The notes: generated by a model not told the origin, from the letters alone. DNA of 64,000 bases from Bradyrhizobium sp. CCGUVB1N3 (GCF_024199925.1 NZ_JANADR010000001.1:9613501-9677500), one strand, 5' to 3'. Numbered from the stretch's first letter, positions 25,999 through 34,268 are shown. Program-made: numbers and translations.

Positions 25999-27888
25999 TC
26001 AGCCCGCGACGCCGGCCTCAGCCGCGGCTTGTCCCGGCTGCCGCTCTTCGTGCCAGAACCAGACGGTAACCGCACCGGCGCGGCCGCGAACCTGCGTCTG
26101 CAACGGTCCCGTCAGAATGCCGCGGGGGTCGCCGTGAAAATCGGCCGCGTCCAGCAGGGTATCGCTGAACGCGAGCCGCGCATCGTGCTGGGCTGCGACC
26201 TCCATCAACCGGTTCGCCACGTTGACGTTGTCGCCTGTCGCGGTGATGTGCTGGTGGCTTCCGCCGAGACGCGAGGCGACGATCGGACCGAAATGCGCGC
26301 CGATCTTGAAGCCGAGCTGATCCCTGTATGATGCTGGCAGCGATGCCCTCCAGCTTTCCACAACGCGGTGCAACTCGACCGAGCATTTGACGGCTCGCGC
26401 CGCGTCGTCAGGCGTTGCGCGCGGCAGGCCGAACAGGATCATGGCGCCATCGCCGAGAAATCCGGTGATCATGCCACCGGATGAGACCGCCGTCGTGTCG
26501 ACCAGCGCATGAAACGCCTTCAACAGGTCGCGAAGCGTGTCCGGATCGAGCCGTTCGCTGAGCGCAGTGAAGCCGGAGAGGTCGATGAAGACGACAGCGG
26601 CATTCTGGTGGACCGGCTCGCTGAGGAAATCGGGATCGCGCGCCAGCCACTCCTGCACGGCGGGCGCCTGGAATTGCGCCAGCGATCTGCTCCTTGCCGT
26701 CAGGTACTGCGTCCTGCGGCCTCCCGCCCACAATTGCACGCCGGCAAAGATCACAACCGGCGGCACTGCGGCCGCGAGCGTGGTTGCGGCGTTGAGCCAG
26801 ATGCCGTGCGTGAACGCGAACAGGTTGAGAGCGGCCCAGGCCATCATCACCACGGCGGCCGCAATCAGGCCGATCGCGCTTCGCCGCCAGGCAAGCAGGC
26901 CCACCAGGACCATTGGCAGCAGGATCGCGGCGAATGCATCGGCGATATGAACCTTGCGGTCGCGCACGATGCCGTCGCCGGCGACGAGATGCGTGATCGC
27001 GGTCGAGACGACCTCGACGCCGGGCATCAGGGTATCGAACGGCGTCGGAAAGAAATCGCCGCCGCCGGCGACCGATGCGCCGATCACGACGATCCGGTTC
27101 TCGATTGCCCCGCGATCGAGCGTGCCGTCGAACACGTTCTGCGCGCTCAACGTACGGATCGTGCGGCGCGGGCCGTAATATGCAATGGGTAGCGAAAAGT
27201 CCGTGTCGGTCGGGACAGTGCGCTCGCCGAGCATGAGGTGATCGGGCGCAATCGTCAGCGGCTGGCCGAGCGCCCGGCTCGCCACCCGCAGCGGAAACGA
27301 CAGCTCGACCTTGTCGCCCGTCCGGAACAGCATCGGGACCGAGAGTGGGGAGCCGGACTGCCCCGTCGCAACGTTGACGATGCCGACCTCGGCGTGATCG
27401 GCGAAGGCCGGCAGCGGCAGCAGGAAACGTTCGGCCTGGGGCAGGGCGGCGAGCGGCCCTTCGCTGCTGGTTGCCACGGTATCGGTGGCGGTTGGAAAGA
27501 TCGCCGCGGCGGCCAGGACCGTGGACGCGGCGGCGAGCGAACGTGCCAGCATGGCATCGCCGAGTCTGGCGCCAGGATCGACCAGAAGGAGGTCGACGGC
27601 GATCACCTTCGGCTTGAATTGCGCGACGGCATCGACGACGCGCGCGAGGTCGGCGCGGGGAAGCGGATAGCGGCCGCCGCGCTTCACGACGGTGTCGTCG
27701 ACCGCAATGATGGTGACGAGGTCGGGGGGAGGCTGCGGGCCGCGCGCCAGCGTGCGCAAGTCCGTCAGCGTCGCCTCGAGACGATCGAGAAACTGCAGGT
27801 GGCCGTTCGCGTGAGCGACGCAAATGGCGGCGCCCCACAGCGCGGTGAGGACGAGCGCAACCAGGATTTGAACGCGTCGGCTACTCAT
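25999..27888 (-). CDS. Adenylate/guanylate cyclase with CHASE2 sensor domain
   Basis: A 629-aa membrane protein. An N-terminal TM helix (residues 6-24) is followed by a periplasmic CHASE2 domain to about residue 310 (VTIIAVDDTVVKRGGRYP, VIAVDLLLVDPGARLGDAM). Three TM helices then lead into a class III cyclase domain: VVFIDLSGFTALSERLDP, GMITGFLGDGAMILFGLP and FKIGAHFGPIVASRLGGSHQ. The usual NKFxGD lysine is replaced by a threonine (MITGFLGD), so substrate choice is uncertain. The ATG at 27888 is used; the frame extends to 27948 through short tandem repeats. It is downstream of a FecR gene, a recurring partnership. Confidence 0.88.
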   Translation of the reverse strand: MSSRRVQILVALVLTALWGAAICVAHANGHLQFLDRLEATLTDLRTLARGPQPPPDLVTIIAVDDTVVKRGGRYPLPRADLARVVDAVAQFKPKVIAVDLLLVDPGARLGDAMLARSLAAASTVLAAAAIFPTATDTVATSSEGPLAALPQAERFLLPLPAFADHAEVGIVNVATGQSGSPLSVPMLFRTGDKVELSFPLRVASRALGQPLTIAPDHLMLGERTVPTDTDFSLPIAYYGPRRTIRTLSAQNVFDGTLDRGAIENRIVVIGASVAGGGDFFPTPFDTLMPGVEVVSTAITHLVAGDGIVRDRKVHIADAFAAILLPMVLVGLLAWRRSAIGLIAAAVVMMAWAALNLFAFTHGIWLNAATTLAAAVPPVVIFAGVQLWAGGRRTQYLTARSRSLAQFQAPAVQEWLARDPDFLSEPVHQNAAVVFIDLSGFTALSERLDPDTLRDLLKAFHALVDTTAVSSGGMITGFLGDGAMILFGLPRATPDDAARAVKCSVELHRVVESWRASLPASYRDQLGFKIGAHFGPIVASRLGGSHQHITATGDNVNVANRLMEVAAQHDARLAFSDTLLDAADFHGDPRGILTGPLQTQVRGRAGAVTVWFWHEERQPGQAAAEAGVAG

Positions 27889-27909
27889 ACCCGTCGTTCT
27901 GCCGTCACC

Positions 27910-27966
27910 TATTGTCCGAGCCTTATTGTCCAAGCCTCTATTGTCCAAGTCTTATTGTCCGAGCCT
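27910..27966. repeat. Four short tandem repeats (14-15 bp) at the FecR stop codon
   Basis: The 8-mer TATTGTCC starts at 27910, 27924, 27939 and 27953, each followed by GAG or CAAG. On the minus strand each unit reads GGACAATAA or GGACAATAG, so each adds a stop codon in a shifted frame. The first unit is the genuine end of the FecR coding region, so the array looks like slippage duplication of that gene's last codons. Confidence 0.85.
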
Positions 27967-28476
27967 TGCCATCAAGGCGTCGATGCGTGGTTGGCCCCAA
28001 CGCTTGACCTCCGCCATGCTGGTCGTCTCGACGTCGACACCTTCGCCCGGTCCGAGCAGGACGGCCCGCCCGCGGGCCCTCTGGCTGACGCCGACACGTC
28101 CGTCGGCGACGAACACGGACGTCTTGCTGCCGTCGGCGGCATCGACGGCCCATTTCGTGCCGCGTACTGCGGCGATCGCCTGCGGCGTCAACACCTTGAA
28201 GGGATTGCCGCCGGGCTTCTTGGGAACCTCGACCAGCAGCGCCTTGCTGCTCAACTCGACCGAGTCGATATGTCCGTCGCGGTTGGCGTCCTTAAGTTCA
28301 AATCTGGCGCCATTTTCCGCAACGATCGTGATGCCGTTATCGCAGCGCCACATCTGCGTTCCCGCGGCCGACGGCGACGACGTGCAACCCGCAATGGCAG
28401 GCTGCGCGACAGCCTGACCGATCAACAAGAACGACGACGCCAGAGCCCAAAATCCGGCGTGTGAGACCCTTCTCAT
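27952..28476 (-). CDS. Exported FecR-domain protein
   Basis: A 174-aa protein with a signal peptide (FWALASSFLLIGQAVAQP, cleavage near residue 25) and a FecR-type beta domain: FKVLTPQAIAAVRGTKWAVD, TSVFVADGRVGVSQRA and VLLGPGEGVDV. Outside siderophore signalling, single FecR-domain proteins are commonly encoded with CHASE2-cyclases and may deliver a periplasmic signal to the CHASE2 domain (inference). GGAGG lies 5 bp before the ATG at 28476. Confidence 0.83.
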   Translation of the reverse strand: MRRVSHAGFWALASSFLLIGQAVAQPAIAGCTSSPSAAGTQMWRCDNGITIVAENGARFELKDANRDGHIDSVELSSKALLVEVPKKPGGNPFKVLTPQAIAAVRGTKWAVDAADGSKTSVFVADGRVGVSQRARGRAVLLGPGEGVDVETTSMAEVKRWGQPRIDALMARLGQ

Positions 28477-28503
28477 GCCAGCCTCCATTGGCGTGCTAGG
28501 CAC

Positions 28504-28963
28504 ATTTCAAGGCGATGTGTTGATACGGTACCGTATCATTCGCAGAGGCTGCTGAAAAGTGCCGAGGTTGGACCTATTTTGCCGCGGGGCTCTTTTCCAG
28601 ATGATGCGCGATCAACTCTCGGTCAGCGCGCCGTGTCGCGCGAGCGCTCGGTGCGCGATGTGATGTGTGCTCGCGTGTCGCGCGTCGCATCGAAGGTGGG
28701 GTCCGCCAGCCTCGCGCAACGCTCCGTCGCTATGATCGGGCGGCGTTCAAGATCACGAAAAGGCCGTTGTTGGATGCGTCATGAGATGCGGCTGGAGGCA
28801 CGCCAAACCGGCCGAGAAACATGGTTAACAACTTCGTCTAAGTCCGTAGTTCTGCGGACTATTTCCCGAAACGGGACAGCTCTGCCGAGCCGCCCCACAT
28901 CCGCCCGAACTTAATCCGCATTTAACTAAAAGTCGCCTTAATGACGCTCCGACCCTCTGCGAG
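28504..28963. other. Gene-free interval with a perfect palindrome and small hairpins
   Basis: No convincing coding sequence is seen between the divergent FecR and DUF2778 genes. It contains the perfect 18-bp palindrome TGATACGGTACCGTATCA (28521-28538). Two short hairpins lie at 28841-28860 (AGTCCG/CGGACT) and 28862-28875 (TCCCG-AAA-CGGGA). The interval probably holds both promoters, but I cannot assign -35/-10 boxes with confidence. Confidence 0.6.
28521..28538. promoter_or_regulatory. Perfect 18-bp palindrome, candidate operator
   Basis: TGATACGGTACCGTATCA is an exact inverted repeat with no spacer, 45 bp upstream of the FecR start on the minus strand. Its length and symmetry fit a TetR- or LacI-type repressor site. 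No candidate regulator is encoded next to it. Confidence 0.6.
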
Positions 28964-29038
28964 ATGCAGCTTTCGGATCGTGACCAGCAGCGGCACTTCG
29001 AAGGGGGACTGAGTGACACCGTCCTGGACGCAAGGCGA

Positions 29039-30202
29039 ATGAGTACGAGTATCGCTGCGCAAAGTAACGCGGCACGGAAGTCCAAAAAATCTTCTCGGAA
29101 GTCTTCCCGGAAAGTGACCACCCAGACCATCGTCGGCGCCGCCGCGATCGGCTGTCTCGTGCTGGGCGCCGGCTGGACCGTCCACAACTACATCTTCGGT
29201 GCGAGCGTCTATCCGACCGTCGGCACCGCAGGCTACGACGAGCCCGTGATCAAGCGCGCGCCGAAGGTCGCTCTGCGCGAGGCCGGCGAAGCGGTCAGGG
29301 AAGTCTTTGCGATGCTGCCCGATCGCGGGCAGGTGGTCACGCCGATCACGCGCGAAATGTTCAACGAGCGCTTTGCTGCTGCGGCCCCACAGAGCGTGGC
29401 GTCCAACGCGGCGAACGCCGCGCCGCAGGCTCCCGCTACGAACGTTGCCGACGCCAAGGAGGCCGCGAAGCCCGCCGCGCCCGCGAAGGTTGCGGAAGCG
29501 CAAAAGGCGCAAGGCCCCGCCAAGATCGCAGACGCCGCGAAGGCCAAGCGTGGCGCGGATGCGCCTGTGCAGGTTGCTTCGGCCGAGCCGGCCGAGACCG
29601 CGCGCGTGCCGGAGGCGAAGCCCACGAAGTCTTTCGCCGATCGCGCGAAGGCGGCGGTGATGGCGATCACCGGGCCGCGGCAGTCGATGGTCGAGAAGCT
29701 CTGGGGCAAGCGTGAGCCGTCAGGCGGATTGCTGGCTTACGCGTCAGCCGATGCCAGCGTGACCGCGAGCATCGCGCCGAGGGAGCAGAACCCGATGTTC
29801 GGCGGTGCGCCGCCCTATGACCGCGACACCGCGGTCTACGACATCACCGCGAAGATGGTGTACCTCCCCGACGGCACCAGGCTCGAGGCGCATTCCGGCC
29901 TCGGCTCCAATCTCGACGACCCGCGCTCCTCGCGCGTCCGCATGCGCGGCGTGACGCCGCCGCACATCTATATGCTCAAGCCGCGCGAGGCGCTGTTCCA
30001 CGGCGTGCCCGCGTTGCGGCTGACGCCGGTTGGCGGCGAGAACGCGATCTACGGTCGCGACGGCCTGCTCGCGCACACCTTCATGCTCGGGCCGAACGGC
30101 GATTCCAACGGCTGCGTATCGTTCCGCGACTACTCCGCCTTCCTCGACGCCTACCGCAACAAGGGCATCCGCAAGCTCGCCGTGCTCGCGCGCGTCGAGT
30201 GA
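29039..30202 (+). CDS. DUF2778 protein (L,D-transpeptidase-like), membrane anchored
   Basis: A 387-aa protein. A basic N-terminus (KSKKSSRKSSRKV) precedes one TM helix (TIVGAAAIGCLVLGAGWTV, about residues 29-47). An Ala/Lys/Pro-rich periplasmic linker spans about 100-200. The C-terminal DUF2778 domain carries HTFMLGPNGDSNGCVSF, whose His and Cys are the catalytic pair of L,D-transpeptidase-fold enzymes. The domain also occurs in Tlde1-type toxins, but with no secretion genes nearby a housekeeping peptidoglycan role is more likely. The ATG at 29039 is used rather than an earlier one at 28964. Confidence 0.82.
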   Translation: MSTSIAAQSNAARKSKKSSRKSSRKVTTQTIVGAAAIGCLVLGAGWTVHNYIFGASVYPTVGTAGYDEPVIKRAPKVALREAGEAVREVFAMLPDRGQVVTPITREMFNERFAAAAPQSVASNAANAAPQAPATNVADAKEAAKPAAPAKVAEAQKAQGPAKIADAAKAKRGADAPVQVASAEPAETARVPEAKPTKSFADRAKAAVMAITGPRQSMVEKLWGKREPSGGLLAYASADASVTASIAPREQNPMFGGAPPYDRDTAVYDITAKMVYLPDGTRLEAHSGLGSNLDDPRSSRVRMRGVTPPHIYMLKPREALFHGVPALRLTPVGGENAIYGRDGLLAHTFMLGPNGDSNGCVSFRDYSAFLDAYRNKGIRKLAVLARVE

Positions 30203-30206
30203 GGCC

Positions 30207-30836
30207 TTAAGCCGTCACCGTCTTGCGCAGCGCAGCCTCGATCGCGATCGCCTCTCTCAATCGCGGCCGCGCCTGCATGCGGTCGAGATAGCCGGCCAGT
30301 GTCGGCCATTGCGCAATGTCGACGCCCGCGGGACGGAGCAGCAGCAAAGCCCAGGTCAGATGCGCATCCGCAATGGTGAAGCGGTCGCCGACGAGGAATT
30401 CGCGGTCGGCGAGATGCGTGGCCGGCACCGACAATGTCTGTCCGATTCTTGCGCGGGGCTTCGCAAGCGATGCGTCGTCCTTGTACCAGAAGAACGGAAA
30501 CAGGAAGCCCTTGTGGATCTCCGCGCCGATGAAGCTCAGCCATTCCTGCAGGCGATAGCGATCGGGAGTGCCGAGCGGTGGGGCGAGGCCCGTCTCCGGT
30601 TTGAGATCGGCGATGTATTGCAGCACCGCTGCGCTCTCCGTTAGCCGGTCGCCATTCTCCAGGATCAGGACGGGCACCGCGCCTTTGGGCGAGACCGCGC
30701 GGAAGTCGGTATCATCCTCGATGCGCTTCTTGGTCAAGAGGTGGACGAGATGGTAGCGCGCCTCGATGCCGGCCTCCATCAAGGCGATGCGGCTGGCGAG
30801 CGAGCAGGCCATTGGCGAGAAATAGAGCTGCAGCAT
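30207..30836 (-). CDS. Glutathione S-transferase family protein
   Basis: A 209-aa GST. The thioredoxin-fold N-domain has LQLYFSPMACSLASRIALME, with the typical Ser/Cys active-site loop, then PKGAVPVLILENGDRLTESAAVLQYIAD (cis-Pro and the glutathione-binding ES). The helical C-domain contains LVGDRFTIADAHLTWALLL with the conserved N-capping motif. It resembles the beta-class bacterial enzymes. It is convergent with the DUF2778 gene with only 4 bp between them. Confidence 0.9.
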   Translation of the reverse strand: MLQLYFSPMACSLASRIALMEAGIEARYHLVHLLTKKRIEDDTDFRAVSPKGAVPVLILENGDRLTESAAVLQYIADLKPETGLAPPLGTPDRYRLQEWLSFIGAEIHKGFLFPFFWYKDDASLAKPRARIGQTLSVPATHLADREFLVGDRFTIADAHLTWALLLLRPAGVDIAQWPTLAGYLDRMQARPRLREAIAIEAALRKTVTA

Positions 30837-30863
30837 GGTCCAAGGACTCCGTTTCCAGATTGA

Positions 30864-31457
30864 TCAGCTCAGTGCGTCGCTGCGCGCGATGATCGCGAAA
30901 CGATCGGACAATTCCGCGAGCGCGACGTCGTGGATGGTGGCGGCGGGAATTGCCCCGCCGCGGCCGTCGGGCAGGTCGCGCGTCGCGCAGGCATCCGAAG
31001 CGATGGTAGTGCGCAGGCCCAGATCGAGCGCGGCGCGCGCGGTCGAGCTGACGCACATGTGGGTCATGAAGCCCGCGAGCACGATATTCTTGCGTCCGGT
31101 CGAGGCCAGCCGCGCTTGCAGATCCGTTCCGGCGAAGGCGTTCGGCAGCGGCTTTTCGATCACCGGCTCGGTTGCGAGCGGCGCGAGGCTCGCAACGATC
31201 GCGCCGCGCTCCGCCTCGCGGTCGAACAGGCCGCCGGCTCGGCCCTTGTGCGCGACGTGAAAGATCGCAGCACCCGCCTGTCGCGCGCGGGAGAGTAGCC
31301 GCTCTGCGCGCGCGATGGCCGGCTCGGCGTCGGGCAGCGCCAGCGGCCCCGTGCGATATTCGTTCTGCAGGTCGATCAGGACGAGACAGCTTTCGCTGAG
31401 CCGGGGCGGGCTCAGATCGGCGCCGGCGAGTTCAAGGAGGGTTTTGGGAGCGGTCAT
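30864..31457 (-). CDS. Isochorismatase-family cysteine hydrolase
   Basis: A 197-aa enzyme. The catalytic Asp is in CLVLIDLQNEYRTG, Lys in FHVAHKGRAGG and Cys in VLAGFMTHMCVSSTARAAL, the complete triad. Family members hydrolyse amides or vinyl ethers (nicotinamide, N-carbamoylsarcosine, isochorismate); the substrate cannot be told here. It is divergent from a LysR regulator at 31591, which probably controls it through the shared 133-bp interval. Confidence 0.88.
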   Translation of the reverse strand: MTAPKTLLELAGADLSPPRLSESCLVLIDLQNEYRTGPLALPDAEPAIARAERLLSRARQAGAAIFHVAHKGRAGGLFDREAERGAIVASLAPLATEPVIEKPLPNAFAGTDLQARLASTGRKNIVLAGFMTHMCVSSTARAALDLGLRTTIASDACATRDLPDGRGGAIPAATIHDVALAELSDRFAIIARSDALS

Positions 31458-31533
31458 GGCGGAAGGCTGCCTTTTGGTGGAGTTCGGATGGATGAAACCT
31501 AGCCGAGCTCCGGCCTGCCATTGTGCAGGACTA

Positions 31534-31552
31534 TTGCAGCAGATGGCTGCAA
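31534..31552. promoter_or_regulatory. LysR-type operator candidate between divergent genes
   Basis: TTGCAGC-AGATG-GCTGCAA is a perfect 7-bp dyad with a 5-bp spacer in the isochorismatase/LysR gap. It lies inside a larger dyad with arms CCGGCCTGCC (31510-31519) and GGCAGGCCGG (31560-31569). Further TGCAG half-sites flank it. The arrangement fits a LysR protein binding extended DNA and controlling both genes. Confidence 0.68.
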
Positions 31553-31590
31553 ATTTGCAGGCAGGCCGGACCCCATGCTAAACGAGGGGA

Positions 31591-32430
31591 ATGAACTGGG
31601 ACGATCTGCGCATCATTGCGGCCGTGCGGGACGAGGGCACCTATGCCGGCGCCAGCGCGCGGCTGCGCATCGACGAGACCACGGTGGGGCGGCGGCTGGC
31701 GCGGATCCAGCGGAGCCTCGGCGTGCCGCTGTTCGAGGCGGTCGATGGTTTGCGCCGGCCGACCCGCCACTGCGAGGCGGTACTCGAGCACGTCAAGGCC
31801 ATGGCGGCGCATGTCGCCGCGATCGATCGCATCGGCGAGAGCGAGCCCGGCGCCGTCGGCCGCCTGCGCATCGCCTCCACCAACACGGTCGCCGAGGAGC
31901 TGTTGGCGCCGCGCGCGGAAGGCTTTCTGCGCGACAATCCGGGACTGACGCTGCAATTCCTGACCTCCAGCGAGAACGTCAAATTCTCGCGCTGGCAGGC
32001 CGATCTCGCCATCCGCCTGCGCAAGCCGGACAAGGGCGACTTCACGATCTCCAGGCTTGCGGATGTGCGCCTGTATTTCTTCGAGCCGGCGGACCGCAGC
32101 GAGGTTGATCCGATCGTGTGCGCCTATCCGGACGAGCTCGACACGATCCCCGAGGCGCAATTCCTGCGCGCGAAGCGGCTGAAGAATGCGCGCTGCGTCA
32201 CCGACAACGTCCGCGTCATCCGCACCCTGATCCAGTCGCATCAGGCGATCGGCGTGCTCCCCGAATATGGCTGCGAGGCGTTGCTCGCCGATCGCAGCCT
32301 GCGCGCCACCTTGCTCGCAAGGCGCCGCGACGTCTGGCTGCTGGTGCAAAATCACCTCAAGCGCGATCCCGCGACGCGCCTGACGATCGAGTGGGTGCGC
32401 CGATGCTTCAAGGATGTCGCGCGGGAATGA
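31591..32430 (+). CDS. LysR-family transcriptional regulator
   Basis: A 279-aa regulator. The N-terminal helix-turn-helix is MNWDDLRIIAAVRDEGTYAG and TTVGRRLARIQRSLGVPLFE. The effector domain begins after residue 85 (GRLRIASTNTVAEELLAPR). Members with the opening NWDDLR are common next to small oxidoreductase or hydrolase genes. It is divergent from the isochorismatase gene. Confidence 0.9.
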   Translation: MNWDDLRIIAAVRDEGTYAGASARLRIDETTVGRRLARIQRSLGVPLFEAVDGLRRPTRHCEAVLEHVKAMAAHVAAIDRIGESEPGAVGRLRIASTNTVAEELLAPRAEGFLRDNPGLTLQFLTSSENVKFSRWQADLAIRLRKPDKGDFTISRLADVRLYFFEPADRSEVDPIVCAYPDELDTIPEAQFLRAKRLKNARCVTDNVRVIRTLIQSHQAIGVLPEYGCEALLADRSLRATLLARRRDVWLLVQNHLKRDPATRLTIEWVRRCFKDVARE

Positions 32431-32434
32431 TTGA

Positions 32435-33775
32435 TCAGCGCTTGACGAACGTGAAGTTGCAGGGCCGCAATTCGTTGCGTTTGCCGGTGCCGCGGGTGCG
32501 TTCGAATTGGGCGTCGATCGTGTACGCGTAGGCCGAGCCGGGAGCGGCGTTGTTGACGGTGTAGGCGCTCGGGCCTGTCGTGCCCCGAGCACTCAGCGTG
32601 GCCTTTCCGTCCGCTTGAATTTGTCCCTCGATGGCAAGCCAGTTCGCCTTTGCCTGGTCCGCATCCTCGGCGTGGAACGCTCCGTTTGCGATCGTGGCCG
32701 TGAGGCTCCTGGTGTAGCCGAGCGCCTTGCCCGCATTCGCACAACTGACGCTGACGTCCCATTTGCCGTCGAATTCCTTGCTCGCGGCGGGCTTCGCGTC
32801 GGCCGCCGGCGCGAGCGCGGTCTTCTGTTTCAGGCCGTCAATCCTCGCCTTGGCGAGATTGGCGAAGCTGCAACCTGAAAATCTTGCGAGATGATCTTCG
32901 TAGGCGGCGATCGTGCCGATTGCGTCGGCAGCCTTCCAGTGTGCCTCGGCGGCGGCGCACGGATCGGCTCGCGGCGCAGGCTGAGGAGCCGACGGAGCAA
33001 TCGTCACCGACACCGGTCCGTTCAGATAAAATTTGCCGATGATCGACAGCGAGAGCTCCGGGAGCTGGGTCTTGCCGCTCGTCTCGTAGACGTCACCGCT
33101 GATGTCGCGAAAGATGTCGCCGATCTCGTGCGGCTCCCCGATATGCTTCAGGAATGCGGACGTATAGGGGCTGTTGCGGCCGCTTCCGTCTGCGGCCGTT
33201 TGCCCGGATTGCGTCGAGAACGATACGATCGTGCCGAGCGGCGCTTCAACTTTCAAAAGCCTGCGTCCGATCGAAGCGGCGCGCGTCGCGCCGGCGGAAC
33301 GCTTCAGGCTTTCGGCCAGCGGATTATCGCGACAGGAATCGAGCACCAGGATGCGCAGATTCTTGGCCTGTTGCAGATCGTTCAGGATGTCATCCACGCG
33401 GACGAAGCGCTTCAGATCCGCTTCGTCCGTGAGCACGGCGTCGACCGGCATCAGATAGTTGACGCCGTTGTACTGCATCGCGTGACCGCTGTAGTAGAAC
33501 ATCGCGACGTCGGCTTTGCCTGCGGCGCGAGCGAAACGGATCGTCAGGTTCTGCATGTCGGCCTGGCGCAGGTCCGTGCCCTGGATGACCTCGAAGCCGC
33601 TGCGCGTGAGCGCGGTCGCAACGTCTTCCGCATCGTGCGACGGATTGGCGAGCTGAGCCGTATTGACGTAGGCGCCGTTGCCGATGACCAGCGCCACCCG
33701 CGTCTCCGCCGATGCGGGACACGAGCCGAACCAAGCGGCTGCGAGGACAACGCAAATTCTGCAAAATGCGCGCAT
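32435..33775 (-). CDS. Exported caspase-family (C14) peptidase
   Basis: A 446-aa protein. A signal peptide (ICVVLAAAWFGSCPASAE, to about residue 23) is followed by a caspase p20-like domain: RVALVIGNGAYVNTAQLANP, catalytic His in MFYYSGHAMQYNGVNYL and catalytic Cys in LRILVLDSCRDNPLAE. The C-terminal half (from about residue 275) has a Cys-containing repeat-like linker and a beta-rich domain of unknown type. Periplasmic caspase-like proteins are frequent in Bradyrhizobium and not linked to a known pathway. The ATG at 33775 is preferred over 33796 because the signal peptide begins there. Confidence 0.87.
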   Translation of the reverse strand: MRAFCRICVVLAAAWFGSCPASAETRVALVIGNGAYVNTAQLANPSHDAEDVATALTRSGFEVIQGTDLRQADMQNLTIRFARAAGKADVAMFYYSGHAMQYNGVNYLMPVDAVLTDEADLKRFVRVDDILNDLQQAKNLRILVLDSCRDNPLAESLKRSAGATRAASIGRRLLKVEAPLGTIVSFSTQSGQTAADGSGRNSPYTSAFLKHIGEPHEIGDIFRDISGDVYETSGKTQLPELSLSIIGKFYLNGPVSVTIAPSAPQPAPRADPCAAAEAHWKAADAIGTIAAYEDHLARFSGCSFANLAKARIDGLKQKTALAPAADAKPAASKEFDGKWDVSVSCANAGKALGYTRSLTATIANGAFHAEDADQAKANWLAIEGQIQADGKATLSARGTTGPSAYTVNNAAPGSAYAYTIDAQFERTRGTGKRNELRPCNFTFVKR

Positions 33776-34052
33776 GGATGTCCCCCGAGAGAACATCGGA
33801 AATATCGCTGAGATTAGCGCATGCTAGGCCAACATCAATGCCGTCTCTGTGAAGCCGGTCACATCCGCCAGCGGGCACACGGCCGCTGAGCTTACGACAG
33901 GCAGAGCGAAATATTCGTTCGACCCTCTTGCCAAGTCGCCGCGCTTGCCTTATGAGCGCGCTCCTTCGCGATGGCCATGGGTTCGGGCTCTCTGAGACCC
34001 GACTGGCGCGGGCCGGTTTCCGGTTTCGTGTTCCGCCGAACGAAGGAGAAAA
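33776..34052. other. Gene-free interval before the tRNA-like pair
   Basis: No plausible gene is seen. Reading frames here lack codon bias and ribosome sites. The interval presumably contains the promoter of the caspase gene (minus strand) and, near its right end, a GAACGAAGGAG purine stretch just before the tRNA-like sequence. Confidence 0.5.
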
Positions 34053-34124
34053 GCAGGCGTAGCTCATGGAGAGCGTCGGGCTGAAACCCCGAAGGCATCG
34101 GTTCGATTCCGGTCTCTTGCTCCA
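34053..34124 (+). tRNA. tRNA-Phe(GAA)-like sequence, atypical
   Basis: The 72-nt sequence folds as a cloverleaf. The acceptor is GCAGGCG/CTCTTGC with one C-T mismatch and one G-T pair. T8A9 is followed by the D-stem GCTC/GAGC with a very short 5-nt loop ATGGA. The anticodon stem TCGGG/CCCGA has loop CTGAAAC (anticodon GAA, T33 present). The T-stem ATCGG/CCGGT has loop TTCGATT. CCA is encoded. The discriminator is T rather than the A expected for tRNA-Phe. It is likely a diverged or pseudo-tRNA. Confidence 0.55.
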
Positions 34125-34196
34125 CAAAGGATAGCTCAGTGGTAGAGCAGATGACGTTTAATCATCGTGACGCGGGTTCGAATCCCGCTCCAGCGC
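34125..34196 (+). tRNA. tRNA-like sequence, degenerate (anticodon TTT)
   Basis: It begins directly after the CCA of the previous tRNA-like sequence. It has a good D-arm (GCTC-AGTGGTA-GAGC), anticodon stem (GATGA/TCATC) and T-arm (GCGGG-TTCGAAT-CCCGC). The acceptor stem pairs at only four of seven positions. The anticodon loop CGTTTAA has G instead of T at position 33, and no CCA follows. The apparent anticodon TTT would read Lys. It is probably non-functional as a standard tRNA. Confidence 0.45.
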
Positions 34197-34234
34197 TACG
34201 GGTCAGCCTGAAAAACTGACACCTCTGACGAGGA

Positions 34235-34268
34235 CCGGACGCGCGCTTCAGTCGCAGTCCGGCCGTTT
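34235..34268 (+). terminator. Possible terminator after the tRNA-like pair
   Basis: CCGGAC and GTCCGG (34235-34240 and 34257-34262) pair around a 16-nt loop that can add a GCG/CGC pair, followed by CCGTTTTG. It is moderately convincing as a Rho-independent terminator for the tRNA-like transcript. Confidence 0.5.

Noticed and set aside
27910..27966. CRISPR-like array
   Set aside because: Units are only 14-15 bp without distinct spacers; they derive from a gene's stop region. No CRISPR array is visible in the window.
27238..28464. Plus-strand 408-codon frame opposite CHASE2-cyclase and FecR
   Set aside because: Antisense to two genes with clear domains and signal peptide.
28579..28914. Plus-strand 111-codon frame between FecR and DUF2778 genes
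   Set aside because: Arg/Ser-rich, no ribosome site, no recognisable segments; more like a regulatory interval.
29039..30202. DUF2778 protein as a type VI secretion toxin (Tlde1)
   Set aside because: The catalytic segment matches, but the protein has its own membrane anchor and no immunity or T6SS gene is nearby.
34053..34196. tRNA-like pair as attachment site of the segment at 36-39 kb
   Set aside because: No repeated tRNA 3' sequence is seen near 36118 or 39327; the groEL 3' end explains the boundaries better.
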